NCBI GenBank assembly: GCA_018333515.1
Contig: JAGXSZ010000030.1
Location: 2,501-66,500 of the forward strand
Source: Actinomycetota bacterium
GTDB lineage: Bacteria > Actinomycetota > Aquicultoria > Aquicultorales > Aquicultoraceae
Direction: 5' to 3'
Length of the DNA stretch: 64,000 bases
The position numbers and the translations under genes are program-made. Each line of letters opens with the position of its first letter. The stretch's first letter is position 1. Below are positions 36,059 through 45,956 of the stretch, piece after piece. Under the pieces are notes generated by a model. That model searched no databases. It saw nothing but the letters and a program-made list of their open reading frames with translations, and was not told the DNA's origin.

Positions 36059-36774
36059 CGATAGAGGTAAAAGACCTTTACAAGATATATTCTCTCGAAG
36101 GCGTCGAGATACACGCGGTAAACGGGATAACGTTGACTATAGAAGACGGCGAATTCGTCTCGATTATGGGACAATCGGGCTCGGGCAAATCGACCTTGAT
36201 GCATATCATAGGATGTCTCGACAAGCCGACCAGCGGCTCGGCCAAGATAGACGGGCAAGAGATAACAGACCTTACCGAGAATGAGCTGGCCGACTTCAGG
36301 CTCGACAAAATAGGTTTTGTCTTTCAAACCTTCAACCTCATGCCGCGCGCGTCCGCGCTAAAAAACGTCGAACTGCCGCTTATATACGCCGGCGTGAGCC
36401 GCGCGGAACGGCGCGAGCGCGCCGTCAAGATGCTCGAGTCGGTGGGCCTCGGCGACCGCCTCGGCAGTCGTCCCACCCAGCTCTCCGGCGGCCAGCAACA
36501 GCGGGTCGCAATCGCGCGCGCTTTGATAAACGACCCGAAAATAATCTTTGCGGACGAGCCGACCGGCAACCTCGACTCCAAATCCGGCACCGAGATAATG
36601 GCCATACTCGATTCGCTTCACAGGCAGGGCAAGACGGTCATCCTCGTCACGCACGAGGCCGAGGTGGCCGAGCACGCGAACCGGCTAATCCGTCTACTCG
36701 ACGGCAAGGTCATCGAAGACGGCCCCATTAAAGCCAACAACACAGGTGGGAAGCGTAAAAATGAACTTGTTTGA
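36055..36774 (+). CDS. MacB-type ABC ATP-binding protein
   Basis: 239 residues: Walker [10 protein letters not shown] near 40, signature [15 protein letters not shown] near 143, Walker [14 protein letters not shown] near 162, and switch histidine in [12 protein letters not shown] MacB/LolD-type ATPase. It overlaps both neighbours (4 bases with the adaptor gene, 14 with the permease gene), so the three are translationally coupled. Confidence 0.92.
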   Translation: MTIEVKDLYKIYSLEGVEIHAVNGITLTIEDGEFVSIMGQSGSGKSTLMHIIGCLDKPTSGSAKIDGQEITDLTENELADFRLDKIGFVFQTFNLMPRASALKNVELPLIYAGVSRAERRERAVKMLESVGLGDRLGSRPTQLSGGQQQRVAIARALINDPKIIFADEPTGNLDSKSGTEIMAILDSLHRQGKTVILVTHEAEVAEHANRLIRLLDGKVIEDGPIKANNTGGKRKNELV

Positions 36775-37948
36775 GAGTTTCCGGCTGGCGCTCGATGCGA
36801 TAAGGGCGAATAAAATGCGCTCGGGTCTTACCACCCTCGGCGTCGTAATCGGCGTATCCGCGGTCATCCTGCTCGTCTCCGTCGGCCAGGGTATGCGAAA
36901 CTATGTCACCGAACAGTTTCAGGGTATCGGGGCAAACCTCATACTTATTATGCCGGGCGATGTCGATTTCGGCTCGGGTCAGGAACCGATTTTCAGCTTT
37001 AAACTCCGCGTCGATCACGTGCGAAAACTGGAGCGGGAGGCGGTGTACGCGAAAGAGGTCGGCGCGGCCATAGAAAACCGCGGTACGGTCAAGTTCGGCA
37101 GCGAATCGCGCCGCCCCGGGGTCTATGGGGTCATGGGAAACTACAATGTGATGTTCAATTACCCGGTCGAACGGGGCTCTTTTATCACCGATACCGATGT
37201 CAATGGAAACCGGAAGGTAGCTGTTATCGGTGAGACTGTCGTCGAAAAACTCTTCGGCGGCGCCGACCCCATCGGACGTCGAATCAACATCGAAGGGCAG
37301 AAATTCACAGTAATCGGCGTGCTGGAGCCAAAAGGCCAGTCACTCGGAATAGATCAGGACGACATCGTCTACATCCCGATTACGGTGGCCCAGCGCATTT
37401 TCGGCATCGAGTGGGTGAGCTGGCTGGCCATCGAGGCCATCGATGAGAACAGCATCGATCTCGCCGTTGCCGAAAGCGAGCGCATTCTCAGCAAGACCCT
37501 CAGTGAAGACGATTTTTCAGTTATGACGCAAGAGAGTCTTGTCGGAACACTTGAGCAGGTTTTCGGGACGCTGACGCTCATGCTCGGCGGCATTGCGGGC
37601 ATATCGCTTATCGTAGGCGGCATCGGTATTATGAACATCATGCTCGTCTCGGTGACCGAGCGCACCCGCGAGATCGGTATCCGAAAAGCGGTCGGCGCAA
37701 AGACCCACAATATTATGATCCAGTTTATTATCGAAGCCGCGACTTTGAGTATCTTAGGGGGAATCATCGGCATTGCGATTGGTGTCGGGGGCTCCCTGCT
37801 CTTGCGTATGGTGCTCCCCAGCGAAGTCACTATGTGGTCCATCGCGCTCGCCTTCGCGTTCTCAGCCGCCATCGGCATATTCTTCGGCGCATACCCCGCG
37901 TTTAAAGCATCCCGCTTGAGCCCAATCGAAGCACTTAGGCATGAGTAG
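36761..37948 (+). CDS. MacB-type ABC permease (FtsX domain)
   Basis: 395 residues from ATG 36761, which has GGTGGGA upstream (an open frame begins at 36746). N-terminal helix MRSGLTTLGVVIGVSAVILLVSVGQGM, a periplasmic MacB domain (about 50-260) and three C-terminal helices; SVTERTREIGIRKAVGAK is the typical cytoplasmic coupling segment, and AYPAFKASRLSPIEALRHE the usual end. With the adaptor and ATPase it forms a tripartite efflux system; substrate not known. Confidence 0.92.
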   Translation: MNLFESFRLALDAIRANKMRSGLTTLGVVIGVSAVILLVSVGQGMRNYVTEQFQGIGANLILIMPGDVDFGSGQEPIFSFKLRVDHVRKLEREAVYAKEVGAAIENRGTVKFGSESRRPGVYGVMGNYNVMFNYPVERGSFITDTDVNGNRKVAVIGETVVEKLFGGADPIGRRINIEGQKFTVIGVLEPKGQSLGIDQDDIVYIPITVAQRIFGIEWVSWLAIEAIDENSIDLAVAESERILSKTLSEDDFSVMTQESLVGTLEQVFGTLTLMLGGIAGISLIVGGIGIMNIMLVSVTERTREIGIRKAVGAKTHNIMIQFIIEAATLSILGGIIGIAIGVGGSLLLRMVLPSEVTMWSIALAFAFSAAIGIFFGAYPAFKASRLSPIEALRHE

Positions 37949-37966
37949 CCGCGGTGGCTTTTTTAT

Positions 37967-38527
37967 CTAGAGCTTTATAACCGCGCGCTCTTTGTATTCG
38001 AGGTACGCCTGCCCGAAGCGCTCCACCAGGCTTTTCTCCTCTTCTTTTGAGACGACCATGAGCGTGAGCGCGACCACCAGGGCGTAGACGAGGCCGAGCA
38101 TCGACGCGCTCCACATCGAGAGGCCAAAGCCGACCACGACTCCGCCCAAGTACATGGGGTGGGTCGTGATTCGAAAGGGACCTGTTGTGGTGATCTCCCC
38201 GGCGGTCGGGGGGACGAAGGTCGCAATCCTAAGCGTAAGTCCGGCCCATATTAAAAAGAGCGCGCCTCCTACCGCTATCAGTAACCCAAACCATGAGAGA
38301 AACGGCGTAACCGGCTGGTGGCGGTCGATCAACATAAAGAGAGGGAAGGCCACGACGTTGCTCGCCGCCGCAAAGATATGGGCATAGACCAGAACGGGGC
38401 GCCAGACCTTCGCGACTCGCCGGTATACGCGATATTTCCACGCGACGAATCCATATGAGACGACCACATAGAAACAGAGTGATACGAATATTCGAAGAGT
38501 GACCCGATAGTCCAAATTGATATCCAT
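37967..38527 (-). CDS. Isoprenylcysteine-carboxyl-methyltransferase-like membrane protein
   Basis: 186 residues with four to five helices. ITTTGPFRITTHPMYLGGVVVGFGLSMW carries the SAM-binding HPMY(L)G motif of the ICMT/phospholipid methyltransferase group, and KEEEKSLVERFGQAYLEYKERA is the usual end. Substrate unknown. ATG 38527 is preceded by AAGGGGG; the open frame extends to 38578 without a ribosome site. Convergent with the MacB permease. Confidence 0.85.
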   Translation of the reverse strand: MDINLDYRVTLRIFVSLCFYVVVSYGFVAWKYRVYRRVAKVWRPVLVYAHIFAAASNVVAFPLFMLIDRHQPVTPFLSWFGLLIAVGGALFLIWAGLTLRIATFVPPTAGEITTTGPFRITTHPMYLGGVVVGFGLSMWSASMLGLVYALVVALTLMVVSKEEEKSLVERFGQAYLEYKERAVIKL

Positions 38528-38635
38528 ATAGACCCCCTTAATGGTTGATTTACCCCAAAATGGTCGCCGGGCAATCATGCAAACGTTCTTCGGCCAATCA
38601 TCGAGCCTCAGACACTTAAACCGGCGTTGACAGTT

Positions 38636-38721
38636 GGATTATATACCGGCATACCGCCGCCTACATCTAGCACGGTAGTCGTGCAAGCCTAAGACATCCA
38701 AACCGATCGGATTATATACCG
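38636..38721 (+). repeat. 13-base direct repeat upstream of the MFS gene
   Basis: GGATTATATACCG at 38636-38648 and 38709-38721, 73 bases apart (about seven turns), in the divergent gap between the methyltransferase and MFS genes. TTGACA at 38627 lies just before the first copy. A paired operator is one reading. Confidence 0.5.
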
Positions 38722-38764
38722 CGATGTATCCGCATGGCCGATATAAAAAGCGGTCTTACTCGTA

Positions 38765-38770
38765 TATAAT
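38765..38770 (+). promoter_or_regulatory. -10 box for a leaderless MFS transcript
   Basis: TATAAT at 38765-38770 with ATG 38778 seven bases on: transcription would start at the ATG. It mirrors the arrangement before mntA (TATAAT, seven bases, ATG). No -35 is clear. Confidence 0.5.
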
Positions 38771-38777
38771 GATTGCT

Positions 38778-40085
38778 ATGCCCAATTCTACCATCGGCTT
38801 TATCGCCGGCAAAAGCAGTACAAACGGAACGCTTCCAGGCCGTCGTATCCATTACGGCATTTGGGTGCTGATAGTCGGGATATTGACTGTCTTCGGCAGC
38901 ATTGGTCTGGGCCGCTTCGCAATCGGCATGATAATCCCGGAGATGGGCGTAGCGCTGGGCCTCACCAACACGCAACTCGGACTCATCGTCTCCGGGACCT
39001 TCTTCGGATATTTGGCGAGCACCGCGGTGAGCGGGTATCTCTCGTCCCTGTACGGGCCGAGAAAAGTCATCGCCGGCTCTATGTTTTTGATTGTCTTCGG
39101 GATGCTCATGGCGAGCAGCGCGACCGGGTTTTGGATGGCGGTTGCGGGCCAGCTTTTGATAGGGATCGGAACCGGTGGAAGCAATGTTCCGACTATGGGC
39201 CTGGTGACAAGGTGGTATGCGCGCAGGTTCCGGGGAACCGCCTCCGGTTTGATGACGGTAGGAAGCGGCCTCGGGTTTGCCGTCGCCGGAACATTGGTAC
39301 CGTTTCTCATCGCTTTTTACGGGACCGACGGCTGGCGAGCCGGTTGGTTTTATCTCGGCGCTATCGTTTTAGCGATAGCCTTCCTCGGGGTGCTGGTATT
39401 TAGAAACAGTCCCGGCGAGGCCGGACACGAACCGGTCGGGGGTACGGATGTCGCGCCCGAAGCCGGCCATGTCGAGTCGCCGACGGCGGGCCGGCTCGAT
39501 ACGAAGGGACTTTATCGTTCGCGCCCGCTCGCGAAGCTCGGCGCGACGTATTTCATGTACGGTTTTTCATACGTGATGTTCACCACCTTTTTCGCGAAAT
39601 ACCTCATAGAAGAGGTTGGTTTCTCGGCGACGCGCGCCGGCGGTCTCTGGTCTACGATTGGGGCGGTCAGCATTTTAAGCGGGTTTCTGTGGGGGATGTT
39701 GTCGGATAAAATCGGCCGCAAGCAGGTGCTCTTTATGGTCTACCTTCTGCAGGGACTCGCTCTGGCGGCGCTTTCTGCCACCAAAGACCCCGGCCCGGTA
39801 GTCGCTGTTTCGCTTGTCTATGCGCTCACACTGTGGAGCGTTCCCGCGATTATGGCGGCGACATGCGCCGATTATGTCGGCGGCGCGCTCGCGCCCACGG
39901 CCTTCGCCATAGTCACGCTGTATTTTGGGGCCGGACAAGTGATAAGCCCCTGGATAAGCGGCTACATCGTCGACGTCACCAGCAGCTTCTCCGTCCCGTT
40001 CATGGTCTCGGCGGCGGCCGGTTTCGCGGGCGCCGCGCTATCGCTCATGCTGTCTGAGCGCGCCGACATGACGGCACAGCGCTAG
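38778..40085 (+). CDS. Major facilitator superfamily transporter
   Basis: About 435 residues with twelve hydrophobic helices. MFS signatures: SLYGPRKVIAGS in loop 2-3 and SDKIGRKQVLFMV in loop 8-9 (D-x-x-GRK). The N-terminal part (GSIGLGRFAIGMIIPEMGVALGLTNTQLGLI) resembles the YbfB/YjiJ-type MFS group. Substrate unknown. The open frame starts at 38724; ATG 38778 is favoured by the -10 box. Confidence 0.88.
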   Translation: MPNSTIGFIAGKSSTNGTLPGRRIHYGIWVLIVGILTVFGSIGLGRFAIGMIIPEMGVALGLTNTQLGLIVSGTFFGYLASTAVSGYLSSLYGPRKVIAGSMFLIVFGMLMASSATGFWMAVAGQLLIGIGTGGSNVPTMGLVTRWYARRFRGTASGLMTVGSGLGFAVAGTLVPFLIAFYGTDGWRAGWFYLGAIVLAIAFLGVLVFRNSPGEAGHEPVGGTDVAPEAGHVESPTAGRLDTKGLYRSRPLAKLGATYFMYGFSYVMFTTFFAKYLIEEVGFSATRAGGLWSTIGAVSILSGFLWGMLSDKIGRKQVLFMVYLLQGLALAALSATKDPGPVVAVSLVYALTLWSVPAIMAATCADYVGGALAPTAFAIVTLYFGAGQVISPWISGYIVDVTSSFSVPFMVSAAAGFAGAALSLMLSERADMTAQR

Positions 40086-40287
40086 ATTTTAAGGAGTATC
40101 GTCCTGGGCGATTGTCGACGCGAGGGTATTTCACTAGTTGTTTATGTTAAGATAAGTTGATTAACATCCGCAAATACTCCATGGTGAAGAGCGCGGACCC
40201 GACTTGAAACGAGGGCCGGCCGACAATACCAATGGATGATAAGGAAAGACAGCAAGGCTGAAAGACAGAAAGGCTGGTGGTAAGAGG

Positions 40288-40866
40288 ATGTCCGCACTGG
40301 ATTCCCTAAAAGGCGATATGGATCCGCTCACTAAGCGGATTGTTTTTACGGCTATTTTCACCTCTGAGCTGGAAAAAGAGGGCTGTTCACCGGTCGCCGC
40401 CGGTGATTATGCGGTAGAGTTGTATACTTCCGGCGAGTATAAAGCCGCCGGCGTCGACGTAATCGCCCCTTCCGGTGAAGCTCAAAAGGTATTGCGGCAA
40501 CTGGGCTTCACAAAGAATGGAGACGCATGGGTCAATAGCGACATAGATATGACCGTGCGCATAGTGGATGAAAGCTTAGGAGATGAGCAGTTGAAGCGGG
40601 TAAACCAAATCGACGTAAGCGGAGCGAGCGTATACTTGCTCGGCCTGGAGGACACTGTTCTCGCCAAGCTCAGAGACTTCGCGTTCGAGCATGAGGTTGC
40701 CGCCAGCACCTGGGCCCAAGAGCTGGTCGAGGCGCACCCCGGCGAGATAGACTGGATGTATCTGAAGGCTAACGCCGAGAAAGAGGTCATGGTCGCGCTC
40801 GAGGGTCTCATCGGTGAACTCGGCATCGAGGAAGACGACGACGACATGTTCAAGGCGAAGTATTAG
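40288..40866 (+). CDS. Possible DUF6036-type nucleotidyltransferase-like protein
   Basis: 192 residues. GDYAVELYTSGEYKAAGVDVIAPSGEAQKVLRQLGF has the strand-helix layout of the DUF6036/AbiEii-like nucleotidyltransferase fold, but GVDV is a degenerate active-site motif. LGLEDTVLAKLRDF is also typical of that group. Acidic C terminus (GIEEDDDDMF). No toxin partner lies next to it, so an active transferase role is doubtful. Confidence 0.6.
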   Translation: MSALDSLKGDMDPLTKRIVFTAIFTSELEKEGCSPVAAGDYAVELYTSGEYKAAGVDVIAPSGEAQKVLRQLGFTKNGDAWVNSDIDMTVRIVDESLGDEQLKRVNQIDVSGASVYLLGLEDTVLAKLRDFAFEHEVAASTWAQELVEAHPGEIDWMYLKANAEKEVMVALEGLIGELGIEEDDDDMFKAKY

Positions 40867-41267
40867 ACGACCCGTTGGACTTGCTATTTTATAAAAGGAT
40901 AGCGGCTCTTGGCCGTGCTTGCGATGGTTGCGCCGGTTCGGTCGAAAAAATAGAGGTTGCCGGGCGCGCCAGGGCAATGCTTGTTTTGCTACGTCTATTT
41001 TAAGCATGAGCAAATCTAATCCCTACCACCGTTACCTCCAATATCATCGGGCAATCGATTTATTTGAAAGACTTCTGGCGACTTTTTGCCCTCCCCCAAC
41101 GATGAAAACCGGTCAATAGAGACCTAGGAGACGGCCGGAGATACGCAGGAGGCTTAATATTTTACGAAGCATAGTGTACAATTAGCATCGGGTTAGTGTG
41201 TTTATAGTAGTGCGCTTAGAGTATCGGTCGCAACACATAACAACGCCATAACCGGAGACCTGATTCA
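40867..41267. other. 400-base intergenic region
   Basis: No gene supported; a weak ORF at 40919 has no ribosome site or family. No riboswitch recognised; the c-di-GMP aptamer hallmark was sought and not found. Confidence 0.4.
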
Positions 41268-43265
41268 ATGACTGACCTTGGAAAGCTAGCCGCGGATAAC
41301 ATGACTATTGTGATGCTCGTTTATGGGCTGGCGCTGTTTACGCTAGGGGTGGCCGTTTTGCTTAGCGCCCTTAGGCCGACGAGCTTAAGGTTTGCAAGAT
41401 ATCTCCCATGGCTTGCGGGATTCGGCTTTATCCACGCGATTAACCAATGGCTCGATATGCTCACCCTTATCGACCAGTATAAATTTCTTCCCGAAAGCTG
41501 GCTTTTTGTAATCATTAAGACGGCTATATTCGCAAGCATCACATTGTTTCTTCTTAAATTTGGAGCCGGGCTTCTGGTGACGACAGATGAGCGGTATCGC
41601 GCATTTAACGCGGTGCCGCTCATTGTTTACTCGATATGGGCAGTAGGCCTTGGAGGCTCTTTTGTGTTAACCGGCTTCGGCATAGAACAATGGTTGAGAA
41701 ATAGCGAGATTCTAACACGTTATTTGCTTACTTTTCCGGGCGCGGTCATAGCCGGCTCGGCACTGTTTTTGCAGTATAGAGGCTTCTTAAAAAAAGGTTT
41801 TGGGGCCGCCTCGCATGGCTTTCTAATCGCAGTCGTCGCCCTTTGGCTAAAGGCGCTAACCTGCGGGCTGGTAGTGCCGTACATCTCATATTTCCCGGCG
41901 TCAGTCATCAATTATGACTCCTTCATGTCGTTTGCCGGATTTCCCGTTCAGATTCTTAGGGCGGCCAATGCCATACTGATTGCTTTTGGCATTGTGTACG
42001 GCATGCGTGTTTTCAATATCGAAGAGCATAAACTAGAAGAGCGTCGCAGCATGGAGCTGCTTGCGCTTGAAAATATCTCTCGCGAGATAGGAAGAAACCC
42101 CGATCTCTCCAAGGCATTAATGTGGGCCATAAGGGAAATCATAAGACTTTTTGACGCCAAGGCGGGCGCCGTTATTATGGTCGGTGAGCAAACAGGAAGG
42201 CCGAACATAGAAGTCGAACACGGCTTCGTTCCAGGCTTTGCTCAAGGCTTTGAACGCATGTCCTCGGTGGATGCTGAGAAATGCCCCGTCGGAAGAGTTA
42301 TAAAAGAACAGAAGCCCTTTGTCACAACGGATATGGCGGAATGTCCTTTGATGGTCGAAGCGGTTGACGGGCCGGAAAAAGTCAACGCCGTTACGCTGCT
42401 CCCGCTTACCGCAAAAACGAAGACATTCGGCGCAATCGCGCTACTTTTTGAGGATGTCGAAGCTCTCAAGCCATCGAACGTGGAATTCCTGAGCACTTTT
42501 GCGAATCAGATCGGCCTGGCGGTAGAAAATGCTCAATTGGAAGAGCAGCGCCGCATAGCACTTGTTCTCCAGCGCAGTCTTTTGCCTAAAATACCGACGG
42601 TGCCTCAACTGGATATCGGCGTTCACTACCAATCGGCGACGGTCGGCACCGAGGTCGGCGGCGATTTTTACGATTTTATCGACCTCGGCAATAGCTCGAT
42701 GGGTATCGTCCTTGGGGATGTGGCCGGCGCGGGCATCGATGCGGCGGCTACCGTCGCGATGGCCAAATACGCGACAGCGGGCTTTGCCCTTGACAACAAC
42801 TCACCCGCCGACAGCATGAAGAAATTGAATAATCTGGCTGTCAAACAGCTGACGGCCGGCAGGTTTATTACCGCAGTCTATGGCGTCTACGACATAGAAA
42901 AGGGTCTCCTGGTTTTTAGCAACGCGGGCCATTTACCGCCTCTTATTATTAGAGGAAGAACGAGAGAGGCGGTTTTTCTAAGCAAAGAAAGCGGTATCGC
43001 TCTGGGTATAGTCTCCGATAGAGAGTATCCGCGAGAAGAGGTTTCCATAGACCATGGCGATTTGCTGATTCTTTATACCGACGGCTTAATCGAGGCACGG
43101 CATAGCCGTGAGTTCTGGGGCGAGAACCGGCTCGTAGAATTGGCTAAGGATAGTATCGATATGCCTGCGCAGGTCATAGCGGACAACCTGTGCGGCGGCG
43201 CGAGAGAATTTTCCGGCGGCGCCTTAACCGATGATATAGCGGTCGTCGTTATCAAAAGGCTATAA
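41268..43265 (+). CDS. Membrane SpoIIE-type protein phosphatase with GAF domain
   Basis: 665 residues. Seven or so N-terminal helices (about 15-245) are followed by a GAF domain (about 265-425; LSKALMWAIREIIRLFDAKAGAVIMV) and a PP2C-type SpoIIE domain (about 440-665) with metal ligand motifs GGDFYDF and VLGDVAGAGIDAAA, LYTDGLIEAR and TDDIAVVVIKR. Such enzymes dephosphorylate anti-anti-sigma factors and thus tune alternative sigma factors. No sigma-factor partner genes are adjacent. Confidence 0.9.
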   Translation: MTDLGKLAADNMTIVMLVYGLALFTLGVAVLLSALRPTSLRFARYLPWLAGFGFIHAINQWLDMLTLIDQYKFLPESWLFVIIKTAIFASITLFLLKFGAGLLVTTDERYRAFNAVPLIVYSIWAVGLGGSFVLTGFGIEQWLRNSEILTRYLLTFPGAVIAGSALFLQYRGFLKKGFGAASHGFLIAVVALWLKALTCGLVVPYISYFPASVINYDSFMSFAGFPVQILRAANAILIAFGIVYGMRVFNIEEHKLEERRSMELLALENISREIGRNPDLSKALMWAIREIIRLFDAKAGAVIMVGEQTGRPNIEVEHGFVPGFAQGFERMSSVDAEKCPVGRVIKEQKPFVTTDMAECPLMVEAVDGPEKVNAVTLLPLTAKTKTFGAIALLFEDVEALKPSNVEFLSTFANQIGLAVENAQLEEQRRIALVLQRSLLPKIPTVPQLDIGVHYQSATVGTEVGGDFYDFIDLGNSSMGIVLGDVAGAGIDAAATVAMAKYATAGFALDNNSPADSMKKLNNLAVKQLTAGRFITAVYGVYDIEKGLLVFSNAGHLPPLIIRGRTREAVFLSKESGIALGIVSDREYPREEVSIDHGDLLILYTDGLIEARHSREFWGENRLVELAKDSIDMPAQVIADNLCGGAREFSGGALTDDIAVVVIKRL

Positions 43266-43271
43266 AGATTT

Positions 43272-45347
43272 TCAATTTACACCCCTGAGCGGTCGCAGGC
43301 TGTTAAGTGTCACCCCGACAGTCGTGACGTTGTGTGCGAAGGCCGATGCGGCGGGCGATATTGCCCCCAATAGCCCAAGACCTAATAAGGCGGAGTTAAT
43401 TCCAACGATATACCCGAAGTTTTGCTTAATCAAAGACAAGGCGGTCCGTGACATTATCCTAGCGTCAATAATGTTTAAGAGGTTTCCGTCCAGGAGTAAT
43501 ATGTCACACGCCTCTTTGGCAATGTCCGCGCCTTGCTTCATAGATATGCCAACATCCGCGTGGGATAGGGCGGGGGAGTCGTTTACGCCGTCTCCGATCA
43601 TTGCGACCGTGTGGCCTTTGTCTTTAAGCCTCTTTATTATCCCGGTCTTTTCTTCAGGGAGTACCTGCGCGTAATACTCCTTTATGCCCAATCCCTTTGC
43701 CACATTGCGCGCGGTCGCCTCGTTATCTCCGGTTACCATAATGATTCTTTTCACCCCTGATTTCTTTAGTTTGCGCAAGAACCTTTGGGCGTTGTCTCGC
43801 AGAGGGTCTTCGATTGTTATAACCCCCGCAAGCTCTTTACCGATTGCGACGTAAAGAATCGAGTGACCATTCGCGGCAAAGTTATCTATGGACTGCTCCA
43901 CGCTTGCTATAGCAATGCCCTCGTCTTCGTGAATAAAATGTTTGCTTCCAACAAGCACCCTCTTCTTGCCCAACCTGGATGCGATGCCGTGTGCGACGAC
44001 GTATTCCACATCCGCGTGCTCTTCGTCATGGACAACGCCTTCTTTCTTTGCCTTCTTTACCACCGCGGTAGCAACAGGGTGGGGAAAGTGCTCTTCCAGG
44101 CAAGCGGCATGTCTGAGAATATAGTCCCTGCTGTATCCATTAAAGGCGATGACATCCACGACCTTTGGCGTAGCCTCTGTAAGGGTGCCGGTCTTATCGA
44201 GAACAAATACGTCCGCATCCGCCATCTTTTCTATAAACTTGCCTCCCTTTATCAAGACCCCCTTCTTCGCCGCTTTCATCATGGTCGCCATTATGGTCAA
44301 CGGGCTTGAAAGCTTTATAGCGCAAGAATAATCAACCAGCAGGGCGGATGCCGCCTTTGCGGGGTTACCGGTAAGGGCATATGTAAGCCCTCCAAGGAGG
44401 AAAGAATATGGGACGATCCTGTTTGCGAGTTTTTCCGCGTGGCTCTGCACGTCCGCCTTTAGGTCTTCGGACTCCTCGATCAGTTTGACGATTTTTGATA
44501 TTCTTGTGGCTCCGCCAACGCTTAATGCCTTTACGGTAAGAAATCCTTCTTCTATCGCGGTGCCCGCATAAACCATTGTGCCTTGACGCTTCATCGCCGG
44601 CAGCGGCTCCCCAGTCAAGGATGACTGGTTTACCATTGCCTCACCTTCAAGAATTATTCCATCGACGGCTATGCGCCCGCCCGTTCTCACGATGACGGCG
44701 TCGCCCTCTTTTAAATCAACCACCTTAACCCGCTCTTCTTTATCGCCGTTTTTTATCCAGGCATGATCGTCGGTGAACCGGAACATCTCGGTGAGTATCT
44801 TTCTAGACCTGTCCTTTGTCCATTCTTCCAGGTAGTCACCGACCTTTAAAAGCAGCGAGATTACCCCTGCCGTGCGGTAATCTCGCATGCCTATTGCTGT
44901 GCTCAGGGCCAACGAATCAAGGACATCGATATTTAGGCCTCTTTTTAGAAGAGACCGGACTCCCTTTTCGATGATGGGCAGAGCCCCGTAGAGGGCGATA
45001 AACGGCTTAGCGGGGGGAGGCGTTAAGGGCGATATCAGCAGCATAGCCCCCGCTTTAATAACGGACTTCTTTTTTCGCACGAGATTTTCGGCCGCGGGGG
45101 CGCCTCTCTTGTGGCGCCCCGTTAACGGCATATTTTCTATAGCCCGTAAAAGGTTGCCCTTAGTATTGGGGTTGCCGTTTAGCGTTATGAGAACGTTTTT
45201 TGTTCGGCCATTAAAAGCGGCTTTCTCGACGCCCCCAACATCGCGCAGGGTCTTTTCTACCTGTGTTAAATCTATGCCCGGTTTTTTGGGAATGGAAAGT
45301 CGTATCCTCAATCTGCCGGGCAACTCATGGACGATAGTGTAATTCAT
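43272..45347 (-). CDS. P1B-type metal ATPase with SCA motif (FezB-like)
   Basis: 691 residues. N-terminal degenerate HMA-like domain with the motif LPGRLRIRL (9-17), lacking CXXC. Actuator TGEP near 245, phosphorylation motif DKTGTLT near 385, HP locus (EHFPHPV) near 425 and GDGVNDSPAL near 600. The metal-site motif in the membrane helix is DYSCAIKLS (near 341), that is SCA instead of CPC; I associate this with the P1B-6 group, which includes FezB of ferrosomes. It should move a transition metal, probably iron. The two small genes upstream are 6 bases and 1 base apart, so all three are one operon. Confidence 0.85.
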   Translation of the reverse strand: MNYTIVHELPGRLRIRLSIPKKPGIDLTQVEKTLRDVGGVEKAAFNGRTKNVLITLNGNPNTKGNLLRAIENMPLTGRHKRGAPAAENLVRKKKSVIKAGAMLLISPLTPPPAKPFIALYGALPIIEKGVRSLLKRGLNIDVLDSLALSTAIGMRDYRTAGVISLLLKVGDYLEEWTKDRSRKILTEMFRFTDDHAWIKNGDKEERVKVVDLKEGDAVIVRTGGRIAVDGIILEGEAMVNQSSLTGEPLPAMKRQGTMVYAGTAIEEGFLTVKALSVGGATRISKIVKLIEESEDLKADVQSHAEKLANRIVPYSFLLGGLTYALTGNPAKAASALLVDYSCAIKLSSPLTIMATMMKAAKKGVLIKGGKFIEKMADADVFVLDKTGTLTEATPKVVDVIAFNGYSRDYILRHAACLEEHFPHPVATAVVKKAKKEGVVHDEEHADVEYVVAHGIASRLGKKRVLVGSKHFIHEDEGIAIASVEQSIDNFAANGHSILYVAIGKELAGVITIEDPLRDNAQRFLRKLKKSGVKRIIMVTGDNEATARNVAKGLGIKEYYAQVLPEEKTGIIKRLKDKGHTVAMIGDGVNDSPALSHADVGISMKQGADIAKEACDILLLDGNLLNIIDARIMSRTALSLIKQNFGYIVGINSALLGLGLLGAISPAASAFAHNVTTVGVTLNSLRPLRGVN

Positions 45348-45353
45348 TACTTA

Positions 45354-45533
45354 TTAATCTTTTTCCTCCGAAAGTTTCTCTAGTATTTGCTCCATCCTCT
45401 CGATTCTTGTCTCCGCATCCTGCTTCTCTTTGATCCTGGAGAATATGTAGGAACCTCCGACTACCGCGCCCGCGCCCAGGGCAAAGTTTAACGCGGAACG
45501 GAGATACTTTATGGTTTTCATCGTAGTATGCAT
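45354..45533 (-). CDS. Small membrane protein of the P1B ATPase operon
   Basis: 59 residues, too short for simple ORF filters: MHTTMKTIKYLRSALNFALG, then a Gly-rich hydrophobic helix (LGAGAVVGGSYIFS) and a charged coiled tail (EKQDAETRIERMEQILEKLS). ATG 45533 has a GGAGGAAAAA site. Stop lies 6 bases from the ATPase start and the start abuts the stop of the next upstream gene. Presumed accessory of the ATPase. Confidence 0.75.
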   Translation of the reverse strand: MHTTMKTIKYLRSALNFALGAGAVVGGSYIFSRIKEKQDAETRIERMEQILEKLSEEKD

Positions 45534-45956
45534 CTATTTTTCCTCCTTGCCGGGTTTTCTTTTAGCCAATTTCTGTTCCACGGTTTTTTCTATTTTGTCC
45601 AGGATCTCTTTTTCTTTTTTTATAGCGTCTCCGGTCGTTTCGAGTTCTTTGTGATAGGCATAAATCGCTTCAGCGGTAATATCCTCCGCGTTCTCTCTTG
45701 CTTTTTCTACTCTTCCCGCTGCCCATTCCTTGAAAGCGTAGCCTTCTTTTACTACACCTACCAACGCCGGCCTCAATTTCTGCGAGGCTTTTCCGACTCC
45801 GATCACGGCAAGAGCGCTCAACGCACCCACCGTTGCGAGGCTCAGGTTTTTTTTGAGGAAGTAGCCGGTAAAATGCTCCCCCAGATGCTTGCCGGCATTC
45901 TTTCGCATGTATTCGCTTACTTGCTTTTGTAAGTGCTCTCCCATGTTCTTCTCCAT
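45534..45956 (-). CDS. Accessory protein of the P1B ATPase operon
   Basis: 140 residues. Basic N-terminal helix (EHLQKQVSEYMRKNAGKHLGEHFTGYFLKK), hydrophobic segment LSLATVGALSALAVIGVGK followed by LRPALVGVVKEGYAFKEW, and a long charged coiled tail ending in Lys. The hydrophobic helix plus amphipathic ends would suit a membrane-curving or scaffold role next to the ATPase; this is inferred. No recognised family. AGGAGGAGC precedes ATG 45956. Confidence 0.72.
   Translation of the reverse strand: MEKNMGEHLQKQVSEYMRKNAGKHLGEHFTGYFLKKNLSLATVGALSALAVIGVGKASQKLRPALVGVVKEGYAFKEWAAGRVEKARENAEDITAEAIYAYHKELETTGDAIKKEKEILDKIEKTVEQKLAKRKPGKEEK

Noticed and set aside
40288-40866. A second toxin-antitoxin module
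   Set aside because: The nucleotidyltransferase-like protein has a degenerate motif and no partner gene.
40867-41267. Cyclic di-GMP riboswitch upstream of the SpoIIE gene
   Set aside because: The conserved aptamer core was not found.
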